Positions 1 to 8,814 of a stretch of DNA of 43,818 bases are shown piece by piece (within the stretch, counting starts at the first letter, position 1; each line of letters opens with the position of its first letter). A model generated the notes under the pieces. That model ran no database searches, was not told the origin of the DNA, and was given only the letters and a program-made list of their open reading frames with translations. The translations under genes and the position numbers were made by a program. Source of the stretch: Herbaspirillum frisingense GSF30 (GTDB lineage Bacteria > Pseudomonadota > Gammaproteobacteria > Burkholderiales > Burkholderiaceae_D); the NCBI RefSeq assembly GCF_000300975.2, contig NZ_AEEC02000041.1, positions 1 through 43,818 on the forward strand, in the 5' to 3' direction.

Positions 1-898
1 GCCGACCGTGCCGACTGCGCTGAATGCACCGGCCGCAGCAAGCGCATCCGCAGCACCTGCAACAGCTTCAGCCGCACCTGCTACGCGTGCTGCCCCTGCA
101 GCCCCGGCATCGGCCCGCGAGGCAGCGCTGATGGCAGCCCGCGTCGGCAAGAACGGCAAGGCTCCTGCTGCTCGTCCAACACCTGCGCCGACACCAGCGT
201 CGGCGCCTGCTGGGGGCGCCGCGCAGGTGGTATCCACCGCTGCCGCCCCGGCTGCTTCGGCTCCGCGTGCCGCCGCGCCGCTGGCGTCGGACATGCCGGA
301 CATGCCCGAACCGCCGCCCTTCGACGCCATCCCGCCCTGGGAAGAGGATGCACGCGTCGACACGATGCCACCCGCTGGCTTCGCGGCTGAAAAAAAAACT
401 GAGCCCGCTGTCGCCGTCGCACCGGCTGCACCGGCCGCGCCCGTCGCACCCCAGCGTCCGGCCGCCACACCCGCACAGCAACAGGAAACCGCCCGCATCG
501 CCGCTGAACTGGGCTGGGACGGCCATTGGCCCAGCCTGGCCGCCAGCCTGGCACTGCGCGGTGTGGCCCATCAGATGGCGTTCCAGAGTGAACTGGTGCG
601 CTGCGAAGCGCTCAATGGTGGCAATGTCTGCTTCCACCTGCGCATCCCCCTCGACACCCTGCGTTCCTCGGGCAGCGTGGAAAAACTGGTGGCCGCCCTG
701 TCAGAACGCTTCGGCAAGGAAATCCGCGTGGAAACCGAACTCGGCGCCGTCGCCGACACGGCCAACGCGGTGGCCGAAGCCGAACGCGCCGAGCGCCAGC
801 GCAAGGCTGAACAGAAGATGACCAGCGACCCCTTCGTGATGACCATGATGCGCGAATTCGGCGCCACCATCGTGCCGGGGTCGATCCAGGCGTTGTGA
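1..898 (+). CDS. dnaX: DNA polymerase III subunit tau/gamma, C-terminal part (5' end outside window)
   Basis: This is the 3' part of dnaX; the reading frame is open to the left edge, so the ATPase domains I-III lie upstream. The visible part starts with an Ala/Pro-rich low-complexity linker (to about base 470), typical of the tau linker. A compact domain follows (bases 480-898), containing the [13 protein letters not shown] stretch and ending in [17 protein letters not shown]. In this family that C-terminal domain (tau domain V) binds the polymerase alpha subunit. The frame was checked against the two codons before the GTG at base 8, so base 8 is not a real start. Next to ybaB and recR the gene is in its usual bacterial context. 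A nine-A run at 390-398 lies between linker and domain V and may produce a shorter gamma form (separate entry). Confidence 0.93.
   Translation, partial: PTVPTALNAPAAASASAAPATASAAPATRAAPAAPASAREAALMAARVGKNGKAPAARPTPAPTPASAPAGGAAQVVSTAAAPAASAPRAAAPLASDMPDMPEPPPFDAIPPWEEDARVDTMPPAGFAAEKKTEPAVAVAPAAPAAPVAPQRPAATPAQQQETARIAAELGWDGHWPSLAASLALRGVAHQMAFQSELVRCEALNGGNVCFHLRIPLDTLRSSGSVEKLVAALSERFGKEIRVETELGAVADTANAVAEAERAERQRKAEQKMTSDPFVMTMMREFGATIVPGSIQAL
389..402 (+). other. candidate dnaX slippery site (A9 run) with adjacent -1 frame stop
   Basis: The sequence reads GAA AAA AAA ACT GAG in the tau frame, with nine consecutive A at 390-398. If two tRNALys slip back one base on A AAA AAA, or if one extra A is transcribed, the next codons are AAC TGA and translation stops at 402. 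That would release a gamma-like protein ending in EKKN and lacking the last 166 residues, which are the alpha-binding domain. E. coli dnaX uses A AAA AAG with a nearby -1 stop, and Thermus dnaX uses an A9 slippage run. Here the site and stop are seen directly; its use is inferred. No strong upstream Shine-Dalgarno-like stimulator is evident. The downstream 60 bases are very GC-rich with only short hairpins visible. Confidence 0.6.
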
Positions 899-983
899 AG
901 CAGGAACGGAAGGACCGACCGGATTGCCGGGCGCTTCCGCAAACGCGATAGAATCCCCTGAAATTGAAACAAGGAGCATGAGC

Positions 984-1310
984 ATGATGAAAGGTCAACT
1001 CGCAGGTCTGATGAAGCAAGCACAGGCCATGCAGGACAACATGAAGAAGGCCCAGGAACAACTGGCCAATATCGAGGTGGAAGGCCAGTCCGGTGCCGGC
1101 CTGGTGAAGGTCGTGATGACCTGTAAGAACGACGTCAAGCGCGTCTCCATCGATCCGTCGCTGCTGGCTGACGACAAGGACATGCTGGAAGACCTGGTCG
1201 CCGCCGCCTTCAACGACGCCGTGCGCAAGGCTGAAGCCACCGCCCAGGAAAAGATGTCCGGCGTCACGGCCGGCATGCCGATGCCCCCGGGCTTCAAGAT
1301 GCCGTTCTGA
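984..1310 (+). CDS. ybaB: YbaB/EbfC family nucleoid-associated protein
   Basis: A 108-residue protein closely matching the YbaB/EbfC family: an N-terminal helix with [16 protein letters not shown], the middle motif [10 protein letters not shown], then [16 protein letters not shown] and the C-terminal PPGFKMPF. Members are small dimeric DNA-binding proteins of the nucleoid, often encoded between dnaX and recR as here. The start is placed at the ATG at 984, seven bases after the AAGGAG at 971-976; ATGs at 978 and 987 are alternatives, but 978 is too close to that ribosome-binding site. It lies 85 bases after dnaX and probably shares its transcript. Confidence 0.95.
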   Translation: MMKGQLAGLMKQAQAMQDNMKKAQEQLANIEVEGQSGAGLVKVVMTCKNDVKRVSIDPSLLADDKDMLEDLVAAAFNDAVRKAEATAQEKMSGVTAGMPMPPGFKMPF

Positions 1311-1413
1311 GGTCGGTGCGGCCCGCGCACGCATGCCGGGCCGCCACGATCGCTGCGGTAAAGCAAGACATCCATGATGTTGACGGAATGCACGATTGTT
1401 TAGGGGATGCACC

Positions 1414-1716
1414 ATGTTCATCGTCTCGATCACGTACACCAAGCCGGCAGGCGACATCGACTCCCTGCTGACCGCGCACAAGAAATTCCTGAACCAGCAA
1501 TATGCCGACGGCGTGTTCCTGATGTCGGGCCGCAAGGTCCCGCGCACCGGCGGCATCATCATTGCCGATTGCGCCGATCGCGCCGAGATCGAAGCCATCA
1601 TGGAATCCGATCCCTTCTTCATCGGGGGCGTGGCCGAATACGAGATCATTGAATTCGTGCCTTCGATGACCGCCGAGGCGCTGGAAGCCTTCCGCTATTC
1701 CGTAGACCGCAATTGA
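1414..1716 (+). CDS. YCII-domain (YciI-like) small protein
   Basis: A 100-residue protein with the features of the YCII family: an N-terminal beta strand ([11 protein letters not shown]), a central [18 protein letters not shown] segment resembling the conserved YciI region with H and D/G positions, and [15 protein letters not shown] near the C-terminus, matching the usual D-P-F motif. YciI-like proteins have a ferredoxin-like fold; some act in ring-compound metabolism, but most have no known role. The ATG at 1414 follows an AGGGG at 1402-1406. It sits between ybaB and recR, where most bacteria have no gene, and its stop overlaps the recR start by four bases, so the two are probably translationally coupled. 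Confidence 0.82.
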   Translation: MFIVSITYTKPAGDIDSLLTAHKKFLNQQYADGVFLMSGRKVPRTGGIIIADCADRAEIEAIMESDPFFIGGVAEYEIIEFVPSMTAEALEAFRYSVDRN

Positions 1717-2309
1717 AAACGCCCTCCAGTCTCACCGTCCTCACCGAATCGCTGCGCCGGCTCCCCGGCATCGGGCCCAAGACCGCGCAGCGCATGGCCT
1801 ACCACCTGCTGCAGCATGATCGCGACGCCGCTGCCGAGCTCAGCAAGTCGCTGGCGCAGGCGCTCGATACCATCCGTCATTGCGCGTTGTGCAACACCTT
1901 CACCGAGCAGGTCATCTGCGAGACCTGCCAGGACAGCCAGCGCGACCATACCCAGCTCTGCGTGGTGGAGTCGCCCTCCGACCAGGTCATGATCGAGCAG
2001 ACGCTGACCTTCAAGGGCCTGTATTTCGTCCTCATGGGGCGCCTCTCGCCGCTGGACGGCATCGGCCCGCGTGACATCCATCTCGAAAAGCTGATCACCC
2101 GCGCCACCGATGGCGTGGTCACCGAAGTGGTGCTGGCCACCAACTTCACCAACGAAGGCGAAGCCACCGCCCACTACATCAGCGAGACCCTCAAGGCCCG
2201 TGGCCTCAAGGTCAGCCGCCTGGCACGGGGTGTCCCGGTCGGCGGCGAGCTGGAATACGTGGATGCCGGCACCATCGCCCGCGCCATGCTGGACCGCCGC
2301 ACGACGTGA
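1713..2309 (+). CDS. recR: Recombination mediator protein RecR
   Basis: A 198-residue protein, the normal RecR length. It has the N-terminal helix-hairpin-helix [17 protein letters not shown], a four-cysteine zinc finger (CALC...CETC), and the Toprim domain with VVESPSD and [11 protein letters not shown]. The C-terminal [12 protein letters not shown] is the conserved Walker-B-like end. With RecF and RecO it loads RecA at single-strand gaps. The start is a TTG at 1713 that overlaps the stop of the YCII gene (TTGA); no separate ribosome-binding site is needed if it is coupled. It ends the dnaX-ybaB block. Confidence 0.95.
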   Translation: MKTPSSLTVLTESLRRLPGIGPKTAQRMAYHLLQHDRDAAAELSKSLAQALDTIRHCALCNTFTEQVICETCQDSQRDHTQLCVVESPSDQVMIEQTLTFKGLYFVLMGRLSPLDGIGPRDIHLEKLITRATDGVVTEVVLATNFTNEGEATAHYISETLKARGLKVSRLARGVPVGGELEYVDAGTIARAMLDRRTT

Positions 2310-2315
2310 GGCCGG

Positions 2316-2340
2316 GCAGGTTTTCAGATGAAAAACTTGC
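2316..2340 (+). other. hairpin after recR without a U-tract
   Basis: GCAGGTTTT (2316-2324) can pair with AAAACTTGC (2332-2340), including one G-T pair, around a seven-base loop. No T-run follows, so it is not a classical intrinsic terminator. It may still mark or protect the 3' end of the recR transcript. Confidence 0.3.
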
Positions 2341-2372
2341 AGGCATGAGGTCGACGATGAAGGTCAAAATGC

Positions 2373-2401
2373 GCGACATCCAGTCCATGCTGCAATAGAA
2401 T
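2373..2401 (+). promoter_or_regulatory. possible sigma-70 promoter for the CoA-transferase gene
   Basis: GCGACA (2373-2378) and TAGAAT (2396-2401) are separated by 17 bases, giving four of six and five of six matches to the -35 and -10 consensus. A transcript from here would have a leader of about 190 bases before the ATG at 2600. This is by-eye matching only. The rest of 2310-2599 shows no gene; a GGAGGAG-like stretch at 2542-2548 is too far from the start codon to serve it. Confidence 0.3.
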
Positions 2402-2599
2402 GACGACTGCCAGCCGGCCGGTACCCCCGGAGGCTGCCGCAGGCGACAGCGCAGCAACCCTGCGCACCGGACTGCACACCAACCCACGCATTTCAGGACA
2501 CTGGCCACTACCCGACAAGAGCCAGGTCCGGCATCACGATCAGGAGGAGATCACCGGATCGGCCGCGCCGTAGCGCGTCAGCCATCCGGTGCAAGCACG

Positions 2600-3847
2600 A
2601 TGAGCACAGGCAAATCCAAGCCCGGCCCGCTGGCCGGCATCAAGGTACTGGAACTCGGTACGCTGATTGCAGGCCCGTTCTGCTCGCGCATGCTGGCCGA
2701 ATTCGGCGCCGATGTGATCAAGGTCGAAGCCCCCGGCAACGGCGACCCGCTGCGCCAATGGCGCGTGCTCAAGGATGGCACCTCGCTGTGGTGGTCGGTC
2801 CAGGCCCGCAACAAGAAGAGCATCACCCTCAACATGAAGGACGACCGGGCCCAGGAAATCGCCCGCAAGCTCGCCCTGGAGGCTGATGTCATCATCGAGA
2901 ACTACCGTCCCGGCGTGCTGGAAAAGTGGAAGCTCGGCTATGAAGACCTCAGGCAGATCAACCCAGCCACCATCATGGTGCGCCTGTCTGGCTACGGCCA
3001 GACCGGCCCCTTGCGCGACCTGCCGGGCTTCGGCGCCATCGGCGAATCGATGGGCGGTATCCGCTACGTTTCCGGCCACCCGGACCGTCCACCGGTACGC
3101 ATCGGCATTTCCATCGGCGACTCCATCGCCGCCCTGCACGGCGTCATCGGCGCCATGATGGCGCTGCGTCACCGCGACGTCACAGGCGGCCGCTGGAACG
3201 GCAAGCAGGGTGACGACTGCGTCGCCGGCCAGGGGCAGATGGTGGATGTGGCCTTGTATGAGGCCGTCTTCAACATGATGGAATCGATGGTCCCCGAGTT
3301 CGACTTTGCCGGCGTGGTCCGCGAGCGCACCGGAGGTGCGCTGCCCGGCATCGTGCCCTCCAACACCTACACCACGGGCGACGGCATGAACATCGTCATC
3401 GCCGGCAATGGCGACGCCATCTTCAAGCGCCTGATGACTGCCATCGGTCGCGACGACATGGCCAGCGACCCCGGTCTGGCACGCAACGACGGACGTGTCC
3501 CGCGTACCGCCGAGATCGACGCGGCCATCCAGCAGTGGTGCAGCACGCAGACCATCGACAATGCCCTGACCACGCTGCAGGAGGCCGACGTCCCGGTCGG
3601 CAAGATCTACTCGGTCAAGGACATGATGAGCGACGCCCAGTTCCTGGCGCGTGACATGTTCGAGCAGCACCAGTTTGCCGACGGCACGCCGGTCAAGCTG
3701 CCCGGCATCACGCCCAAGATGTCCGAGACACCCGGCCAGACCAAGTGGCTCGGTCCCGAGCTGGGCGCCCATAGCGATGAAATCCTGCAATCGCTGGGGT
3801 ATGATGAGGCCCACATCAAGATGCTGCGCGACCACGGCGTGGTCTGA
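2600..3847 (+). CDS. CaiB/BaiF family CoA transferase (class III)
   Basis: A 415-residue class III CoA transferase. The N-terminal GIKVLELGTLIAGPFC, then MLAEFGADVIKVEAP, NYRPGVLEKWKLGYEDL and SGYGQTGP are family hallmarks, and GQMVDVALYEAVF holds the catalytic aspartate, Asp216. These enzymes move CoA between an acyl-CoA donor and a carboxylate acceptor through an aspartyl-CoA thioester. The substrate cannot be read from sequence. A short insertion (NGKQGDDCVAGQ) precedes the catalytic segment, where many homologues simply have TGRGQ. It is followed 113 bases later by an ABC importer, so the imported compound may be the acid it activates. The ATG at 2600 lacks a good ribosome-binding site. 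Confidence 0.9.
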   Translation: MSTGKSKPGPLAGIKVLELGTLIAGPFCSRMLAEFGADVIKVEAPGNGDPLRQWRVLKDGTSLWWSVQARNKKSITLNMKDDRAQEIARKLALEADVIIENYRPGVLEKWKLGYEDLRQINPATIMVRLSGYGQTGPLRDLPGFGAIGESMGGIRYVSGHPDRPPVRIGISIGDSIAALHGVIGAMMALRHRDVTGGRWNGKQGDDCVAGQGQMVDVALYEAVFNMMESMVPEFDFAGVVRERTGGALPGIVPSNTYTTGDGMNIVIAGNGDAIFKRLMTAIGRDDMASDPGLARNDGRVPRTAEIDAAIQQWCSTQTIDNALTTLQEADVPVGKIYSVKDMMSDAQFLARDMFEQHQFADGTPVKLPGITPKMSETPGQTKWLGPELGAHSDEILQSLGYDEAHIKMLRDHGVV

Positions 3848-3960
3848 GCGGCACGCAACGGTAGCGTAATCTGCACGGGATTGCGGACCAACACTGCACA
3901 GGCTGCAGACAATAAAGCAGCAAAAACGCAGCACCCCCATCCACACACGGAGGAGACATA

Positions 3961-4998
3961 ATGAAATTGAGCTGGAAGCAATTGCTGATCGCCGCGGGCC
4001 TGTTCCTGGCCGGCTACTTTTCCTTCAACGGCAGTGCCGGTGCGCAGGCACTGGAGAAGCCCAAGGTGTCCATCGCCGTCGGTGGCAAGAACCTATTCTA
4101 TTACCTCCCGCTGACGGTGGCCGAACAGCTCGGTTATTTCAAGGATGAAGGCCTGCAGGTCGAGATTTCCGACTTCGCCGGCGGTGCCAAGGCCTTGCAG
4201 GCGATGGTGGGCGGCAGCGCCGACGTGGTCTCGGGCGCCTACGAGCACACCATCAACATGCAGGCCAAGGGCCAGGCCATCGTCGCCTTCGTGCTGCAAG
4301 GCCGTGCGCCGCAGATCGTGCTGGCCGCCAACAACAAGACCATGCCCAACTACAAGAGCGTGGCCGACCTCAAGGGCAAGAAGATCGGCGTGACCGCACC
4401 CGGTTCATCCACCAGCATTATGGCCAGCTATGTGCTTGCCAAGGCCGGCCTGAAGCCCACCGACGTCTCCTTCATCGGCGTGGGTGCATCGGCCGGTGCG
4501 ATCTCGGCCATCCGCTCGGGCCAGATCGATGCCATCGCCAACCTGGACCCGGTGATCTCCATGCTGGAACAGCACAACGAGATCAAGACCATCGCCGACA
4601 CCCGCACCCTGAAGGACACCAACGACGTCTTCGGTGGCCCGATGCCGGCCGCCACCCTGTACGCTCCGGCGGCCTTCGTCCAGAAGTATCCCAACACCAC
4701 GCAAGCCCTGACCAACGCCATGGTGCGCGCGCTGAAGTGGATCCAGAAGGCCGGCCCCTCGGACATCATCAAGGCCGTGCCGGAGAGCTACCTGCTGGGC
4801 GACCGTTCGCTCTACATCGATGCCTTCATGAAGGTGCGCCAGGCCATTTCGCCGGATGGATACTTCCCGCCAGGTGGCCCCGATACCGCCCTGCGCACGC
4901 TCAAGGCCTTCGAGCCCTCGCTGGCCGACAAGCAGATCGACCTCTCCAAGACCTTCACCAATTCCTTCGTGCAGAAGGCCAACGCCAAGTACAAGTAA
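3961..4998 (+). CDS. ABC transporter substrate-binding protein, NMT1/SsuA/ThiY type
   Basis: A 345-residue periplasmic binding protein. The signal peptide spans about residues 1-30 (hydrophobic core LLIAAGLFLAGYF, likely cleavage after AGAQA). The NMT1-type fold shows in YYLPLTVAEQLGYFKDEGL, FAGGAKALQAMVGGSADVV, DLKGKKIGVTAPGSS and SGQIDAIANLDP. Such proteins bind sulfonates, taurine, nitrate, pyrimidine precursors or aromatic acids; the ligand here is unknown. A very strong GGAGGAG (3949-3955) precedes the ATG, fitting the high level needed for a binding protein. The ATPase and permease follow on the same strand. Confidence 0.92.
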   Translation: MKLSWKQLLIAAGLFLAGYFSFNGSAGAQALEKPKVSIAVGGKNLFYYLPLTVAEQLGYFKDEGLQVEISDFAGGAKALQAMVGGSADVVSGAYEHTINMQAKGQAIVAFVLQGRAPQIVLAANNKTMPNYKSVADLKGKKIGVTAPGSSTSIMASYVLAKAGLKPTDVSFIGVGASAGAISAIRSGQIDAIANLDPVISMLEQHNEIKTIADTRTLKDTNDVFGGPMPAATLYAPAAFVQKYPNTTQALTNAMVRALKWIQKAGPSDIIKAVPESYLLGDRSLYIDAFMKVRQAISPDGYFPPGGPDTALRTLKAFEPSLADKQIDLSKTFTNSFVQKANAKYK

Positions 4999-5030
4999 GA
5001 AGCAAGACCAGCATGCAGGTGCTCCCACCC

Positions 5031-5075
5031 GATGCGAATGCACAGCAAATGCCCGGCAACGGGCATTTGCGCATC
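5031..5075 (+). other. strong GNRA-capped hairpin between binding protein and ATPase genes
   Basis: A perfect 11-base stem, GCAAATGCCCG (5045-5055) with CGGGCATTTGC (5060-5070), closes a GCAA tetraloop (5056-5059). A further five-base pair set, GATGC (5031-5035) with GCATC (5071-5075), can extend it across a bulge. No T-run follows, so complete termination is unlikely. Its place just after the binding-protein gene suggests mRNA protection or partial termination that keeps that protein more abundant than the ATPase and permease. Confidence 0.7.
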
Positions 5076-5163
5076 TGAGCGGGGCGCTTGCCTGTGTATC
5101 ATCCAGCGCGGCCGTGCCGGCCCGTAATGCAGTGAAGTCCTGAATCCCTGAAGCCCAGACGCC

Positions 5164-5973
5164 ATGACGCCAGCCCTCCAGTTCGACAACATCACCTGCA
5201 CCTTCGTCTCCAAGGACGATCGTTCCCAGCGCTACACCGCCGTGGCCAATACCGACCTGTCCATCGCACCGGGCGAATTCGTGTCCGTGGTCGGCCCCAC
5301 CGGCTGTGGCAAGTCCACCCTGCTCAACGTCGGTGCCGGCCTGCTGCAACCCTCCTCGGGCAGCGTCAAGGTATTCGGCGAAGAGCTCACCGGCATCAAT
5401 CGCCGCGCCGGTTACATGTTCCAGGCCGAGGCGCTGATGCCCTGGCGCAGCGCGCTGCAGAACGTGATCGCCGGCCTGCAGTATCGCGGCCAGGACGAGA
5501 AGGCGGCTGCCGAACTGGGCGAGCAATGGCTGGCCCGCGTGGGTCTGCAAGGCTTCGGCGACCGTTACCCGCACCAGCTCTCCGGCGGCATGCGCAAGCG
5601 TGTGGCCCTGGCGCAGACCCTGATCCTGGACCCCGACATCATCCTCATGGATGAACCCTTCTCGGCTCTCGATATCCAGACCCGCCAGCTGATGGAAAAC
5701 GAGGTGCTGGACCTGTGGAACGCCAAGAAGAAGGCCGTGCTCTTCATCACCCACGACCTCGACGAAGCCATCGCCATGTCCGACCGCGTGATCGTGCTGG
5801 CCGCGGGCCCTGGCACCCACCCCATCGGCGAATTCAGGATCGACCTGCCGCGCCCGCGCGATGTCGCCGAAATCCGCATGCATCCCCGCTTCGTCGAACT
5901 GCACCAGCAGATCTGGGACGTGCTGCGCGACGAAGTGCTCAAGGGCTATCAACAACAGAAGCGCGCAGCGTAA
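5164..5973 (+). CDS. ABC transporter ATP-binding protein (nitrate/sulfonate/taurine class)
   Basis: A 269-residue ATPase with all motifs: Walker A GPTGCGKST near residue 44, Q-loop in FQAEALMPWRS, signature LSGGMRKR, Walker B IILMDEP and the switch histidine in FITHDLDEA. Length and sequence fit the SsuB/TauB/NrtD group, which energise NMT1-type importers. The start is the ATG at 5164, with only a weak ribosome-binding site. The gene is 165 bases after the binding protein, separated by a strong hairpin, and 37 bases before the permease. Confidence 0.93.
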   Translation: MTPALQFDNITCTFVSKDDRSQRYTAVANTDLSIAPGEFVSVVGPTGCGKSTLLNVGAGLLQPSSGSVKVFGEELTGINRRAGYMFQAEALMPWRSALQNVIAGLQYRGQDEKAAAELGEQWLARVGLQGFGDRYPHQLSGGMRKRVALAQTLILDPDIILMDEPFSALDIQTRQLMENEVLDLWNAKKKAVLFITHDLDEAIAMSDRVIVLAAGPGTHPIGEFRIDLPRPRDVAEIRMHPRFVELHQQIWDVLRDEVLKGYQQQKRAA

Positions 5974-6010
5974 GCCGTACCGGAAAAGATCAGGGAAGAG
6001 AATCAGCACC

Positions 6011-6862
6011 ATGTGGAAATTACTGAAACCGAATCACAAGAACATCCGCTTCTGGCAACTGATGGTATTGGCCATCGTCCTGCTGGTGTGGCATGTGGCC
6101 ACCCGCAATCCGCAGACCGCCTTCTTCTTCGGTGAACCGCTGAAGGTGGCCCAGCGCATCTGGGAGTGGTTCACGGTGGGCAGCGGCTCGCTGGAAGTGG
6201 GCCTAGGCGATACCACCTTCTTCACACTCACTTTCCCCGCCGAAATCTATTCACACCTGCTCATCACGCTGACCGAGACCGTGTTGGCCTTCGTCATCGG
6301 CACCGTCTTCGGCCTGGGCATCGGCCTGTGGCTGGCGCTGTCGCCGACCGCCTCGGCCATTCTCGATCCCTACGTGAAGGCCGCCAATTCCATGCCCCGC
6401 GTGATCCTGGCCCCGATCTTCGCCATGTGGTTCGGCCTGGGCATCTGGTCCAAGGTGGCCCTGGCGGTCACGCTGGTGTTCTTCATTGTCTTCTTCAACG
6501 TCTACCAGGGCGTCAAGGAAGTCAGCCCGGTGGTGTTGGCCAATGCCCGCATGCTGGGCGCCAACGCGCGCCAGCTGCTGCGTACGGTCTACCTGCCCTC
6601 GGCCACCTCGTGGGTGTTCTCCAGCCTGCACACCTCCATCGGTCTGGCCTTCGTCGGCGCGGTGGTGGGTGAGTACCTGGGCTCGGCGCGCGGCGTCGGT
6701 TACCTGATCCTGCAAGCCGAAGGGACCTTCGACATCAACACCGTCTTTGCCGGCATCGTCGTGCTGACCGTCTTCGCGCTGGTGCTGGACCTGGCCGTGG
6801 GCGTGATCGAGAAGCGGCTCATGAAGTGGCAGCCCAAGAGCGGGGAGACTGAAAAGCTCTGA
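6011..6862 (+). CDS. ABC transporter permease (SsuC/TauC type)
   Basis: A 283-residue inner-membrane permease of the BPD_transp_1 family. Hydrophobic segments include LMVLAIVLLVWHVA near the N-terminus, a run around LAFVIGTVFGLGIGLWLAL, VALAVTLVFFIVFFNVY, and a C-terminal one around IVVLTVFALVLDLAVG. The cytoplasmic EAA loop is visible at ANARMLGANARQLLRTVYLP. The start is the ATG at 6011, preceded by AGGGAAGAG at 5992-6000; an upstream in-frame extension would run into the ATPase gene. With the two preceding genes it forms a complete importer, and a terminator follows. Confidence 0.93.
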   Translation: MWKLLKPNHKNIRFWQLMVLAIVLLVWHVATRNPQTAFFFGEPLKVAQRIWEWFTVGSGSLEVGLGDTTFFTLTFPAEIYSHLLITLTETVLAFVIGTVFGLGIGLWLALSPTASAILDPYVKAANSMPRVILAPIFAMWFGLGIWSKVALAVTLVFFIVFFNVYQGVKEVSPVVLANARMLGANARQLLRTVYLPSATSWVFSSLHTSIGLAFVGAVVGEYLGSARGVGYLILQAEGTFDINTVFAGIVVLTVFALVLDLAVGVIEKRLMKWQPKSGETEKL

Positions 6863-6959
6863 ATGCTTGGCCGGGAGGACACAGCAGATTGAAAAAACAA
6901 CAAGTAAAGCAACCGGAACATCGATAGGGTCGTGTCAGACCGGAACCTGATATCGGAGA

Positions 6960-6988
6960 GGCGCCAGTGGCAACACCGGCGCCTTTTT
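6960..6988 (+). terminator. intrinsic terminator after the ABC importer operon
   Basis: GGCGCC (6960-6965) pairs with GGCGCC (6978-6983). After one A-C mismatch the stem continues with GTG/CAC closing a GCAA loop. A run of five T follows at 6984-6988. It lies 98 bases after the permease stop and ends this operon. Confidence 0.85.
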
Positions 6989-7128
6989 GTTGCCCGCCGT
7001 CCTGGAGTTCATCCGTATCGGGAAATGCCCTAGATCCCCCGACCCCGCCTTTGTCTATAGTGAGTCACTGCATGGATTGATTCACTCTGGATTGGTCGAT
7101 GTCCAACAATCACATCCGAGGGGGAACA

Positions 7129-8691
7129 ATGAGTGTGTTCAAGAATATGAAAATCGGCACCAAGTTATCACTGGGGTTTGCCGTCCTGCTGGTGCTGACG
7201 ATGATCCTGGCTGCCGTTGCACTGGTCAGCATCCAGTCACTGACGACCTCCATCAAGGCCGCAGATGCCGTCCAGGACCGACACCTGGTGCCGCTCTATC
7301 TGGTGCGCGAGGCGCTGGACCAGACCGGCCTTGCGGCGCGCAATGCCTATGTATTCCGTAGCGACGCCGATGCCGCCAAGGAACTGGCCATCGTCGATGA
7401 ACAGAAGAATATCTATCTCAAGGCATTGGCCGAACTCGAACCGGAAATGGCCGGCAACAATAGTTTCGACAAGGTGCGGACCGGGCTGCTGCAGATGGCC
7501 GAGGAACTCAAGCGTCCGCGCATCTATCGCGAAAGCGGGAAGAACGAGGAGTTCCGTGACTTCCTGGTCAATGAATGCAGCCCCCTGCGGCGCCAGATCG
7601 TGCAGGACATCAACAAGGTCATTGCGGAAGTGGACGCCGAAAACGACCGCGCGCATCACTCCACGCTGGAAATGGCGACCCACGGTTCCATGGTGGTCGC
7701 CGCGCTCACCTTGCTGGTGACGTTCATCTCGATCATCGTGGCCGTACTGATCACCCGCAGCCTGCTCAAGCAACTTGGCGGTGAACCCGCCTATGCTGCC
7801 GACATCGCCCAGCAGATCGCTGCCGGTGACCTGACCTCTGAAGTGGTGACGCGGCCCGGCGATAACGCCAGTCTGCTGCTGGCCATCAAGAAGATGCGAG
7901 ACAGTCTGGTCGCCATTGTCGGCAAGGTGCGTGAAGGCACCCAGACCATCGAACAGGCTTCCTCCGAGATTGCCACCGGTAACCTGGACCTGTCTTCCCG
8001 CACGGAGCAACAGGCCGGTGCCCTGGAGCAGACCGCCTCCGCCATGGAAGAACTGATGTCCACCGTAAAACAGAACGCCGACAACGCCAGGCAGGCAAGC
8101 CAGCTTGCGGTATCGGCCTCGGAAGTGGCCAGCCAGGGCGGCGTCGCCGTGGGCCAGGTGGTGAGTACCATGGAAGGCATCAATGCCTCCTCGCGCAAGA
8201 TCGTCGACATCATCAGCGTCATTGACGGTATCGCGTTCCAGACCAATATCCTGGCCTTGAATGCGGCAGTGGAAGCGGCCCGGGCCGGTGAACAGGGCCG
8301 CGGCTTCGCAGTCGTGGCGTCGGAGGTGCGCAACCTGGCGCAACGCAGCGCCACCGCTGCCAAGGAAATCACCGAACTCATCAATGACTCGGTGGGGCAG
8401 ATCGGCCAGGGCAGCAACCTGGTCCAGCAGGCGGGCGTGACGATGGAAAACGTGGTCAACAGCGTGAGGCGGGTGACCGATGTCGTCGCCGAGATTTCGC
8501 ACGCCAGTCAGGAGCAGAGTCACGGCATCACCCAGGTCAACCTGGCCATCACCCACATGGACGAGGCCACGCAGCAGAACTCGGCGCTGGTCGAGGAGGC
8601 CGCTGCCGCCGCCAATTCGATGATGGAGCAGGCGGCCACCCTGGCCAGCCTGGTCTCGACCTTCCGGCTTGACGCCCGCCAGCGTGCGTAG
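7129..8691 (+). CDS. Methyl-accepting chemotaxis protein
   Basis: A 520-residue chemoreceptor. It has an N-terminal transmembrane helix ([19 protein letters not shown]), a periplasmic four-helix-bundle-like sensor to about residue 185, a second transmembrane helix ([20 protein letters not shown]), HAMP with the LGGEP start, then a long coiled-coil signalling domain. The hairpin tip is the canonical [20 protein letters not shown] stretch followed by [22 protein letters not shown]. There is no C-terminal NWETF-like pentapeptide for CheR/CheB tethering. The start is the ATG at 7129 after GAGGGGGA; an upstream ATG at 7099 lacks a ribosome-binding site. The ligand is unknown, and no che genes are nearby. 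Confidence 0.95.
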   Translation: MSVFKNMKIGTKLSLGFAVLLVLTMILAAVALVSIQSLTTSIKAADAVQDRHLVPLYLVREALDQTGLAARNAYVFRSDADAAKELAIVDEQKNIYLKALAELEPEMAGNNSFDKVRTGLLQMAEELKRPRIYRESGKNEEFRDFLVNECSPLRRQIVQDINKVIAEVDAENDRAHHSTLEMATHGSMVVAALTLLVTFISIIVAVLITRSLLKQLGGEPAYAADIAQQIAAGDLTSEVVTRPGDNASLLLAIKKMRDSLVAIVGKVREGTQTIEQASSEIATGNLDLSSRTEQQAGALEQTASAMEELMSTVKQNADNARQASQLAVSASEVASQGGVAVGQVVSTMEGINASSRKIVDIISVIDGIAFQTNILALNAAVEAARAGEQGRGFAVVASEVRNLAQRSATAAKEITELINDSVGQIGQGSNLVQQAGVTMENVVNSVRRVTDVVAEISHASQEQSHGITQVNLAITHMDEATQQNSALVEEAAAAANSMMEQAATLASLVSTFRLDARQRA

Positions 8692-8814
8692 CGCCAACGC
8701 CACGGTACTGACGGTGGGCCAGCGTACAATGACGGCTTGAACAGCGCGCCGCCCGTGGCCCATGAGGGTTATCCGGCAGGACGGCATGCAAATCGGGGAG
8801 TGGGGGCAAGGGCG

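Noticed and set aside
612..1649. Long minus-strand frame across the end of dnaX, ybaB and the YCII gene
   Set aside because: It runs antisense to three well-supported genes and shows no recognisable domain; long antisense frames are common in DNA with GC-rich third positions.
2540..3946. 468-residue minus-strand frame antisense to the CoA transferase
   Set aside because: It mirrors the coding bias of the CoA transferase, with His/Asp/Gly-rich sequence and no motif.
4405..6012. 535-residue minus-strand frame across the ABC importer genes
   Set aside because: Antisense to two clear ABC genes; composition is that of a shadow frame.
7000..7128. Possible flagellar sigma-28 promoter before the chemoreceptor
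   Set aside because: No TAAAG-type and GCCGATAA-type pair was found; a TATAGT at 7056-7061 lacks a matching -35.
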